A stretch of DNA of 11,511 nt from NCBI GenBank assembly GCA_020851015.1, contig JADZDN010000123.1, positions 1 through 11,511 on the forward strand, given 5' to 3'. The notes beneath the pieces are model-generated. The model had not been told where the DNA came from and did no database searches. It saw only the letters and a program-made list of their open reading frames with translations. The DNA is from Alphaproteobacteria bacterium. GTDB lineage: Bacteria; Pseudomonadota; Alphaproteobacteria; JAEULC01. How positions within the stretch are numbered: the first letter of the stretch is position 1; each line of letters begins with the position of its first letter. Below, piece after piece: positions 6,566 to 11,511 of the stretch. A program made the translations under genes and the position numbers.

Positions 6566-7627
6566 TCACGCGCGAGGCTTGCGCCGCCCCGCGGCCGAAA
6601 GGGCCAGCAGGCCAAAAGCCAGGAGCCCCAGCGCCGCCGGCGCCGGCACATGGACGATTTCCAGGCTCGCGACGTTCGACACGTAGCGGCCGCCACGCAG
6701 GTCGCCGGGAAGGACCAGCCGCGCGAAACCGCCGGAACCCAGTCCGGCACCGTTGACCTCATAGGCGACGATGTAGTCGCGACCGGTCAGGGCGGGATCG
6801 ATTTCGGCCAGGGCCAGGATGACCTGATAGCCGTCGGTCCCCGTGACCAGCAGGTAGCTAGTCAGCACGTCGAAGCCATCGATGCCCGCATCGGTCAAGA
6901 GGCCCCACAGCGACACGCCGACAAAATCCATCTGCTGGCTGAGGTTCTGACCGCTGAAGAATTGGACATCGTCGATGTGCACGGACGGCCGGCTCTGCAG
7001 CGCGGGCAGATCGTAGGTGGCGGGGCCGTTGGTGCCGCCGGTCAGCGTGAACTGCGTGGATGGGCCGCCCGGGCCGGCCGGCGGTTGAACCGCGCTGCCG
7101 ACGACGAGGCTGCCGAGGTTGCCGACGCTGCGCGTGCCGGTCGCGTCCTGCGGAACGATCAGCTTTGGCGTGTCGAGCAGCTGGCCATTCTGCTGATAGG
7201 CAACGATGGCCGGGAGGGATCCGGCATAGAGCGGCTGGTTGCCCGGCGCTGCCGGCCCGGGGCCGCTGCCGAAGAAGGGATTGATCTCGCCGACCGACAC
7301 CAGCGAGGTCCTGCCGTCCGTGCCGATGGCGGTGATGTAGCTGCGCAGGATCGTGTTGTTGCCCGATCCGGTCGGAATGATGTTCGACGTTCCCCCGGCG
7401 GGCGCGCCGCCGAGCAGGGTCCACAGCGAGACGCCGACATAAGTGTCGCCGCCAACCGTCTGCGTGGTGCTGCCGAGCGCCTGCAACTGGCTGATGGAGA
7501 AACTGCCCGCGCTGGCGCCGCCGACCTCGCCGCTGATCGTGACCGGACCGGCGCCGGCCGGCGATAGCGTCGCGGCCAACAGACCGAGCGCTGCCGCGAT
7601 CGCGGCGGCGCGAAGGTTGGATAACAT
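6566..7627 (-). CDS. Secreted PEP-CTERM protein with two degenerate sulfite-oxidase-like (molybdopterin-fold) domains
   Basis: The 353-residue product has a signal peptide (about 1-27, hydrophobic 7-22). Its C-terminal sorting tail is VPAP (327-330), a hydrophobic span (331-346) and a basic end (GRRKPRA), the layout of PEP-CTERM exosortase substrates. Between them lie two related domains, about 28-176 and 190-325. Each runs: a loop leading to FVGVSLWGLL or YVGVSLWTLL, then SY-x-x-x-GTDG, then EI-P, then an AY-x-x-NG strand, then L-x-VP-x-D and a closing V-N-x-x-SL. This order resembles the molybdopterin-binding fold of sulfite oxidase/YedY. The protein has no cysteine at all, so the molybdenum-ligating Cys is missing and ordinary catalysis is unlikely. 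AGGGGAG favours the ATG at 7627 (8 nt) over that at 7633 (2 nt). A Mo-box lies on its promoter. No exosortase is in the window. Confidence 0.8.
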   Translation of the reverse strand: MLSNLRAAAIAAALGLLAATLSPAGAGPVTISGEVGGASAGSFSISQLQALGSTTQTVGGDTYVGVSLWTLLGGAPAGGTSNIIPTGSGNNTILRSYITAIGTDGRTSLVSVGEINPFFGSGPGPAAPGNQPLYAGSLPAIVAYQQNGQLLDTPKLIVPQDATGTRSVGNLGSLVVGSAVQPPAGPGGPSTQFTLTGGTNGPATYDLPALQSRPSVHIDDVQFFSGQNLSQQMDFVGVSLWGLLTDAGIDGFDVLTSYLLVTGTDGYQVILALAEIDPALTGRDYIVAYEVNGAGLGSGGFARLVLPGDLRGGRYVSNVASLEIVHVPAPAALGLLAFGLLALSAAGRRKPRA

Positions 7628-7651
7628 GGTCATGGCTCCCCTTTTGGCAAA

Positions 7652-7675
7652 CGTTATATTTGTATGAATATAACG
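7652..7675. promoter_or_regulatory. Mo-box: ModE-type molybdate operator
   Basis: CGTTATATT (7652-7660), six bases, then AATATAACG (7667-7675) is a perfect 9-bp inverted repeat. Both arms and the spacing match the ModE/MopA/MopB operator pattern (CGNTATAT half-sites facing ATATAACG) as I remember it from E. coli and Rhodobacter. It is the most AT-rich patch in a GC-rich region. It covers the likely -10 of the PEP-CTERM gene, 24 bp upstream of that ATG, which favours repression by molybdate-loaded regulator. It lies about 105 bp from the divergent DUF2325 start. Confidence 0.8.
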
Positions 7676-7694
7676 AATAATGCCCATTTGAAAA
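7667..7694 (-). promoter_or_regulatory. Candidate promoter of the PEP-CTERM gene
   Basis: On the minus strand TTTTCA (7694-7689) and TATATT (7672-7667) are separated by 16 bp and match sigma-70 boxes at four and five of six bases. The -10 lies wholly within the first Mo-box arm. Transcription would begin near 7660 and give a leader of roughly 33 nt. The assignment is by eye. Confidence 0.4.
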
Positions 7695-7715
7695 GGACTT
7701 CTCGACAAGGCGGCG

Positions 7716-7739
7716 CAACCGGAGCCGCCCCGCCGGTTG
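7716..7739. repeat. Inverted repeat CAACCGG-N10-CCGGTTG
   Basis: Perfect 7-bp arms at 7716-7722 and 7733-7739 lie in the 152-bp divergent region, roughly midway between the two Mo-box-like elements. The right arm overlaps the TTGACA at 7737-7742. It may be a site for a second regulator of the DUF2325 promoter. No family can be named. Confidence 0.4.
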
Positions 7740-7766
7740 ACAGGACATCGGAACCCACCGAATATG
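7737..7766 (+). promoter_or_regulatory. Candidate promoter of the DUF2325 gene
   Basis: A consensus -35 box TTGACA lies at 7737-7742. At 17-18 bp spacing the -10 would be GAATAT/AATATG (7760-7766), only three of six. Transcription would start near 7773, just 6-8 nt before the ATG at 7780. The message would then be nearly leaderless, or translation would start further down. Confidence 0.35.
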
Positions 7767-7767
7767 C

Positions 7768-7791
7768 CGTTATGTTCGGATGGATACAACG
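7768..7791. promoter_or_regulatory. Degenerate Mo-box-like element over the DUF2325 start
   Basis: CGTTATGTT (7768-7776), six bases, then GATACAACG (7783-7791) matches the Mo-box at 7652-7675 at 8 of 9 and 7 of 9 arm positions, with the same 6-bp spacer. It covers the likely +1 and the annotated ATG of the DUF2325 gene. Its own arms are less symmetric (6 of 9), so it may be a weak site or chance. An overlapping imperfect repeat CCGAATAT-N6-ATGTTCGG (7758-7779) complicates the reading. Confidence 0.35.
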
Positions 7792-9114
7792 CTTTCGTCG
7801 AGCCCGGCGAAGGCCCGGGATGAGGCCGTGGCGGGCGACCCGCTAGCGGGGCCGGCGCCGACCGCCGGGAACTGGCGCAGCCGGCTGTCGGCCGGGTCGG
7901 CCCTCGCACCGCGCGGGTTCCACCTCCGCACCCCGAGCCTGGCGCCACCGGTGCCCATACCCGCGCGGCCGAAGCGGTGGCGGATCTGGGAATTGGACCC
8001 ATCGCTGCATTGCTCCGTCATCGGCACCTGCCTGGTCGCCGCGGAGCTTCGCGGCTTGCTGAAGCGCCTGGGCGTCGCCGGCGCGGAGTCGCTGTCCGAT
8101 CACGAGCTCCACGGCAAGGGCGTCGCGCTGGCCGGGGATAGCGCCACGTCGGGCAAGCTGCTGCACAAGGCGCTGGACCGCCGCCACCAGAATGCCGTCG
8201 CCCGCTTCGCGCGCGCCAGGTCGGCGGACGAGGTCATGGCGCTGTGGCAGGAGGACCTCGCGCAAGGCGACATTCCCGGCGCCTACTGGGCCGCCCTGAC
8301 CCATCCCCAAGCCGATCCCGCGCTGACGCGGGCGATATTCGGCGAGGTGCACATGCTGTCGCATCTCGTCGGCGCGGCAAATCGCGCGGATATCCGCCGC
8401 CTGCGCGACCTCGAACGCGAGAACGCCGACCTGCGCGACAAGATCGATCGCCAGCAGGCGCGGCTGCGCGACCTGGCCGTGGCGCGCGACGCGACCAGGC
8501 AGGCGCTCGACCTTGCCGAGGCCGCGCGCGCGGTCGCCGCGACGGCGGCGGCAGAGGCGCCGGTCGAACGCGGCGAGGCGGAGCGCGCGCTGGACGCCGA
8601 GACGCGCAAGCGCGCCTGGGCGGAACAGGCGCTGGCGCAGGCGCGGCGCGACCTGGCGGCGGCGCGCCGGGCGGAATCGGCGGCGAGCCGGCGCGAGCGC
8701 GACCTGCGCCTGGAATTGGACGCGGCGAACGCGGCCCTCGCGATCGCCGGCGACGCGGCGCCGGCCGAAACGGGAGCCGCGGCGGCGACCGGCGAGACGA
8801 TCCTCTATGTCGGCGGTCGCGAATCGGCGATTCCGCACATGCGCGCGTGGATCGCGCGCCGCGGTGGAACCTTGCTGCACCACGACGGCGGGGTCGACGA
8901 TCGCGAGGGCCTGCTCGCGGGCCTGGTCAGCCGCGCCGATCTTGTGCTGTTCCCCGTGGACTGCATCAGCCACGCGGCGGTGGCGACGGTAAAGCGTTTG
9001 TGCGTCCAGATGGCGAAGCCGTACGTCCCGCTGCGCAGCGCCGGCATCGCCTCGCTGATCGCCGCCCTCGGCGTGGCGGCCGCGGCACCGGTGCTGGCCG
9101 AAGCCTCGGACTAG
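7780..9114 (+). CDS. DUF2325 domain protein with N-terminal Cys/His region and long coiled coil
   Basis: The 444-residue product is cytoplasmic, with no signal or membrane span. Residues 1-62 are Pro/Ala-rich and poorly ordered. A conserved-looking block follows (RIWELDPSLHCSVIGTCL, 68-85) with His77, Cys78 and Cys84. Residues about 205-325 form a charged Ala/Arg/Glu coiled coil. The C-terminal DUF2325 domain runs from about 339: ETILYVGGRESAIPHMRAWI, a HHDGGVDD turn (367-374), then FPVDCISHAAVATVKRLC with Asp394, Cys395, His398 and Cys408. DUF2325 has no settled function; the Cys/His pattern could bind a metal or cofactor. There is no Shine-Dalgarno at 7780. An in-frame GTG at 7951 would drop the disordered part and start just before the conserved block. 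The gene is divergent from the PEP-CTERM gene and converges on the next gene with a 4-bp gap. Confidence 0.88.
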   Translation: MDTTLSSSPAKARDEAVAGDPLAGPAPTAGNWRSRLSAGSALAPRGFHLRTPSLAPPVPIPARPKRWRIWELDPSLHCSVIGTCLVAAELRGLLKRLGVAGAESLSDHELHGKGVALAGDSATSGKLLHKALDRRHQNAVARFARARSADEVMALWQEDLAQGDIPGAYWAALTHPQADPALTRAIFGEVHMLSHLVGAANRADIRRLRDLERENADLRDKIDRQQARLRDLAVARDATRQALDLAEAARAVAATAAAEAPVERGEAERALDAETRKRAWAEQALAQARRDLAAARRAESAASRRERDLRLELDAANAALAIAGDAAPAETGAAAATGETILYVGGRESAIPHMRAWIARRGGTLLHHDGGVDDREGLLAGLVSRADLVLFPVDCISHAAVATVKRLCVQMAKPYVPLRSAGIASLIAALGVAAAAPVLAEASD

Positions 9115-9118
9115 CGGC

Positions 9119-10549
9119 TCACTCCGGCACGCCGGCCTTGGCCAAGCCGGCGATGAACGTGTCGCGATGGGCGAAGGGAGCGAGGTTGGTGCGCAGCACG
9201 CTGAGCCGGATCGGCGGGCCGATGCGGTTGCGCGCCGCGATGTACTCCTCGGCCTCCGCCTTCAGCCCCAGATGGCCGCAGCAGCTGATCAGCGTGTTGT
9301 AGTGGCCGGCATACTCTGCGAAGGCGGCGACCGAGCGGCGCAGGAACGGCAGCGCTTCGGCAAAGCGCTCGGCCCCCAGCAGGGCAAGGCCGTGGATCGT
9401 CGTGTAGAAGCCGGCGAAGCTGTCGACCGGGCTGAGGTCGAGCGCCTGGCGGGTCTCCGCGATCGCCTGGTCGAAGCGCCCGGCGCGCAAGAGAGCCCAG
9501 CCATAGGCCATGTGGCCGAGGGCGAAGGCGGGATTGAGCGTTAGCGCCTCGGCGAGCTCGCCCAGCGCGCGGTCGTGCTGGCCCGCCGTGCTGTGGCAGA
9601 GCCCGGCCACCATGCGCGCCCACGGGTCGGCTGGGTCGGCGCTCAGCGCGTCCTGGGCATGCGACTGCGCCTGGCGGTAGCCCGCGCGCGTGTCGGGATA
9701 CCAGTAGCAAAGCGCGCTCCAATAGGTGGCCCAGCCGAGCAGGGCATGCGCGCGCGCATAGCCCGGCTCCATCGCGATCGCCTGGCGCAGCAGATCCTGC
9801 GCCTCCTGGTTCTGGCGGTGCTCCACCTTGTTGATGAGGCCGAGCGCACGCACCGCCAGCCCCCAGGCATCGATGCTCGCCGCCTCCTTGCCGGCGGCGC
9901 GGAAGCCCTCCTCGGCGTAGAGATGGGGCTCGACCGCCGCCACCACATGCTCGGTGATCGCGTCCTTCACGGCGAACAGGTCTTCGAGCTGCCGGTCGTA
10001 TTTCGCGGCCCAGATGTGGTTGCCGGTGCCGGCGTCGATCAGCTGGCCGGTGATGCGGATGCGCCTGTCGGCCGTGCGCACGCTGCCCTCGAGCACGTAG
10101 CGCACGCCCAGGTCGCGCGCGACCGCGCGCACGTCGGTCGCCCGGCCCCTGTAGGTGAAGGTCGAGTTGCGCGCGATCACGAACAGCCAGGTGAAGCGCG
10201 CCAGCGCGGTGATGATGTCCTCGGTGATGCCGTCGGCGAAGAAGTCCTGCGCCGGGTCGCCGCCCAGGTTGGTGAAGGGCAGCACCGCGATCGACGGCTT
10301 GTCGATCGGTCGCTGGGCGCCCGCGGCGGCCGGCGGCGCGGCGACGGATGCATCATCCAGCATCGCGCGTAGCGGAAGCTTGGTGTAGGCCTCGGCGATC
10401 GAAAGCGTACGGTCGGAGAACAGGCCGGTCAACAGCTTATCGACGGTCGACTTGCCGAGCCGCGCGCGATGCGCGAACTCGTCGCGCGAGATGCGCTCGC
10501 GGGCGATGTAGTCCTTGATCGCGGCGGCGATCCGCCTTTTGCCGTCCAT
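9119..10549 (-). CDS. HTH / TolB-like (FlgO-type) / TPR protein of the adenylate-cyclase-associated type
   Basis: The 476-residue product has three parts. Residues 1-62 form a Cro/XRE-like helix-turn-helix (ISRDEFAHRARLGKSTVDKLLTG). Residues about 84-205 form the TolB-like/FlgO-type domain (KPSIAVLPFTNLGGDPAQDFFADGITEDIITALAR, then FTYRGRATDVRAVARDLGVRYVLEGSVR and ITGQLIDAGTGNHIWAAKYDR). Residues about 225-465 are a run of TPR-like helical pairs. Proteins with the last two parts are common in alphaproteobacteria, usually with a CadC-like winged helix or an adenylate cyclase domain in front. No cyclase catalytic domain is present here. It probably acts as a cytoplasmic DNA-binding regulator that senses an unknown signal. 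An AGG lies 6 nt before the ATG at 10549. Tandem GTTCC/GGAAA dyads just upstream may be its own operator. Confidence 0.84.
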   Translation of the reverse strand: MDGKRRIAAAIKDYIARERISRDEFAHRARLGKSTVDKLLTGLFSDRTLSIAEAYTKLPLRAMLDDASVAAPPAAAGAQRPIDKPSIAVLPFTNLGGDPAQDFFADGITEDIITALARFTWLFVIARNSTFTYRGRATDVRAVARDLGVRYVLEGSVRTADRRIRITGQLIDAGTGNHIWAAKYDRQLEDLFAVKDAITEHVVAAVEPHLYAEEGFRAAGKEAASIDAWGLAVRALGLINKVEHRQNQEAQDLLRQAIAMEPGYARAHALLGWATYWSALCYWYPDTRAGYRQAQSHAQDALSADPADPWARMVAGLCHSTAGQHDRALGELAEALTLNPAFALGHMAYGWALLRAGRFDQAIAETRQALDLSPVDSFAGFYTTIHGLALLGAERFAEALPFLRRSVAAFAEYAGHYNTLISCCGHLGLKAEAEEYIAARNRIGPPIRLSVLRTNLAPFAHRDTFIAGLAKAGVPE

Positions 10550-10586
10550 GGTCGACCTGCCCCGACGCGGATGGCTGGGGATACCC

Positions 10587-10613
10587 GGAAACGTTCCAGG
10601 AAAGTTCCGGAAA
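10587..10613. promoter_or_regulatory. Tandem GTTCC(A)GGAAA dyads between divergent genes
   Basis: GTTCCAGGAAA (10593-10603) is followed directly by GTTCCGGAAA (10604-10613) and preceded by GGAAAC (10587-10592). Each unit is a dyad (TTCC-A-GGAA and TTCCGGAA), and units repeat every 10-12 bp, about one helical turn. The array lies 38 bp upstream of the HTH/TPR gene and 83 bp upstream of the cytochrome gene. It is therefore well placed to control both. The binding protein is unknown; the HTH protein is the obvious candidate. Confidence 0.5.
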
Positions 10614-10695
10614 GAATGTAGTAGTGCCGCGGAAAGCCGCGCGGATTACAAACCGCGCCTCGTTTCAACCCCGCACGGTCCGAAGGTTTATCCCC

Positions 10696-11190
10696 ATGCG
10701 CTCGATGCTTGTCAACGCAGGCCTGCTCGCCCTGTCGATCCTCGCTGCCGCCCCGCCGGCCAAAGCCCAGGACCGGATCAAGCGCGGCGAGTACCTCGCC
10801 GCGATCATGGACTGCACCGGCTGCCATACGCCGGGCGCGCTGGCCGGCAAGCCCGACCTGTCGCGCAGCCTGTCCGGCTCGGATATCGGCTTCGGGATTC
10901 CCGAGCTGGGCGTGTTCTACCCGCCCAACCTGACGCCGGACCGCGAGACGGGGCTCGGCGAATGGAGCGAGCTGGCGATCGTCACCGCCGTACGGACCGG
11001 CGTGACGCCCAGCGGACGCATCCTGGCGCCGGTCATGCCGTATCACAGCTACGGCCGGCTGACCGACGCCGATGCCCAGGCGCTGGCCGCCTACCTGAAG
11101 AGCCTGAAGCCGGTCCGGCACAAGGTGCCGGCGCCGGCCGGCCCGTCGGAAAAGCCGGCCGCGCCCTATCTGACGCTCGTCATCCCCTGA
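10696..11190 (+). CDS. Periplasmic monohaem cytochrome c
   Basis: The 164-residue product is a class I-type cytochrome c. Residues 1-24 are a Sec signal peptide (hydrophobic 8-19, likely cut after AKA). The haem site is CTGCH (Cys40, Cys43, His44). Met114 in APVMPYHSY is the probable sixth ligand, and ADAQALAAYLKSLKPV is the usual C-terminal helix. The segment YPPNLTPDRETGLGEWS resembles the haem domains of cytochrome subunits of membrane alcohol/aldehyde/gluconate-type dehydrogenases, but only one haem site is present here and no dehydrogenase is adjacent. The frame opens earlier, but GAAGG lies 9 nt before the ATG at 10696 and only this start gives a clean signal peptide. A small membrane protein follows 26 nt downstream. 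The electron partner is unknown. Confidence 0.9.
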   Translation: MRSMLVNAGLLALSILAAAPPAKAQDRIKRGEYLAAIMDCTGCHTPGALAGKPDLSRSLSGSDIGFGIPELGVFYPPNLTPDRETGLGEWSELAIVTAVRTGVTPSGRILAPVMPYHSYGRLTDADAQALAAYLKSLKPVRHKVPAPAGPSEKPAAPYLTLVIP

Positions 11191-11216
11191 TGGTCGCGCG
11201 AGGGAGGGAAACTACC

Positions 11217-11369
11217 GTGGTGGACGAATTCGCCTCGTCGCGGACCGGGCTGTTCGCCGCCGCGCACTATACCGAGCCGCCGCGCGACCTGCGCCGCGCG
11301 TTCGCCTCGCAGCTCGCTGGCCTGGTCGTCTACGCGACGATCGTGCTGGCCATGGCGGCCTTCGGCTGA
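11217..11369 (+). CDS. Small single-span membrane protein (50 residues), function unknown
   Basis: I do not recognise this protein. A strong Shine-Dalgarno (GGGAGGG, 11202-11208) lies 8 nt before a GTG at 11217, which I take as the start. An in-frame ATG at 11190, overlapping the cytochrome stop as TGATG, would give 59 residues and cannot be excluded. The 50-residue product has a polar, charged N-terminal half (MVDEFASSRTGLFAAAHYTE, then PPRDLRRAF) and one hydrophobic span (about 31-49, QLAGLVVYATIVLAMAAFG) ending at the C-terminus. It probably anchors in the inner membrane. Its position suggests co-transcription with the cytochrome and perhaps a role as a small accessory subunit. That is inference from context only. 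Confidence 0.6.
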   Translation: MVDEFASSRTGLFAAAHYTEPPRDLRRAFASQLAGLVVYATIVLAMAAFG

Positions 11370-11386
11370 GGGGCGTTGCGTCTCCG

Positions 11387-11511
11387 CCGAGGGGCGTGGG
11401 CCGAGGGGCGTGGGCCGAGGGGCGTGGGCCGAGGGGCGTGGGCCGAGGGGCGTGGGCCGAGGGGCGTGGGCCGAGGGGCGTGGGCCGAGGGGCGTGGGCC
11501 GAGGGGCGTGG
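11387..11511. repeat. 14-bp tandem repeat, about nine copies, cut by window edge
   Basis: The unit CCGAGGGGCGTGGG repeats with no mismatch from 11387 to the window end: eight full copies plus 13 bases. A diverged relative (GCTGAGGGGCGTTG, 11366-11379) overlaps the stop codon of the small membrane protein, so the array may have grown from that sequence. The 14-bp period is not a multiple of three and the array lies outside genes. The true copy number is unknown because the sequence stops inside it. Confidence 0.9.

Noticed and set aside
7628..8002. Upstream extension of the PEP-CTERM frame to 8002.
   Set aside because: It would run through the Mo-box and promoter and into the DUF2325 gene. 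Ribosome binding site and signal peptide place the start at 7627.
7843..8973. A 376-codon open frame on the minus strand opposite the DUF2325 gene.
   Set aside because: The composition is that of an antisense shadow and the plus strand carries a clear DUF2325 domain.
10587..10613. GGAAC motifs as EcfG general-stress promoters.
   Set aside because: No CGTT lies 16-17 bp downstream of either GGAAC on the minus strand.
11387..11511. The terminal repeat array as a CRISPR or an origin iteron array.
   Set aside because: The units are contiguous, with no spacers, and no replication gene is near. It is a simple tandem repeat.
1..11511. tRNA, rRNA, insertion sequences or phage genes.
   Set aside because: I saw no tRNA-like cloverleaf, rRNA sequence, transposase, integrase or paired terminal repeats in the window.

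Overview
The window is about 70% GC throughout. Its gene content is that of a free-living alphaproteobacterium: a tad/Flp pilus cluster, a DUF1194 von Willebrand protein, a stand-alone Mop protein, a PEP-CTERM protein of the VPxP type and a DUF2325 protein. An order such as Rhodospirillales would fit, but this placement is inference from gene content and base composition. Both ends are cut: cpaB runs off the left edge, and the right edge lies inside a 14-bp tandem repeat.

Layout. (1) 1-1649, minus strand: flp pilin, cpaA prepilin peptidase and cpaB, the head of a tad pilus operon. A 208-bp flp-cpaA gap carries two overlapping palindromes and a hairpin. (2) 1650-1990: a gene-free divergent control region with two almost identical 13-bp dyads. 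(3) 1991-2905, plus: an exported DUF1194/VWA protein, convergent with the next block. (4) 2918-6449, minus: mop (molybdate binding), trmO (tRNA t6A37 methyltransferase), glpD (aerobic glycerol-3-phosphate dehydrogenase) and an FSR-like MFS transporter joined to glpD by an ATGA overlap. (5) 6566-7627, minus: a secreted PEP-CTERM protein made of two degenerate sulfite-oxidase-like (molybdopterin-fold) domains, ended by a strong terminator hairpin. (6) 7628-7779: divergent promoter region with a perfect CGTTATATT-N6-AATATAACG inverted repeat that matches the ModE Mo-box. (7) 7780-9114, plus: a DUF2325 protein with a long coiled coil. (8) 9119-10549, minus: an HTH / TolB-like / TPR protein. (9) 10696-11369, plus: a periplasmic monohaem cytochrome c and a 50-residue single-span membrane protein, followed by the tandem repeat.

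The most interesting part is 6243-9114. A near-perfect Mo-box sits on the apparent -10 of a gene for a cysteine-free, PEP-CTERM-tagged protein with a duplicated sulfite-oxidase-like fold. A mop gene lies immediately downstream on the same strand. A weaker Mo-box-like element covers the start of the divergent DUF2325 gene. I read this as a candidate molybdate-responsive locus with a surface-sorted protein whose function is unknown. The Mo-box and Mop are seen directly; the fold assignment and the link between the genes are inference.
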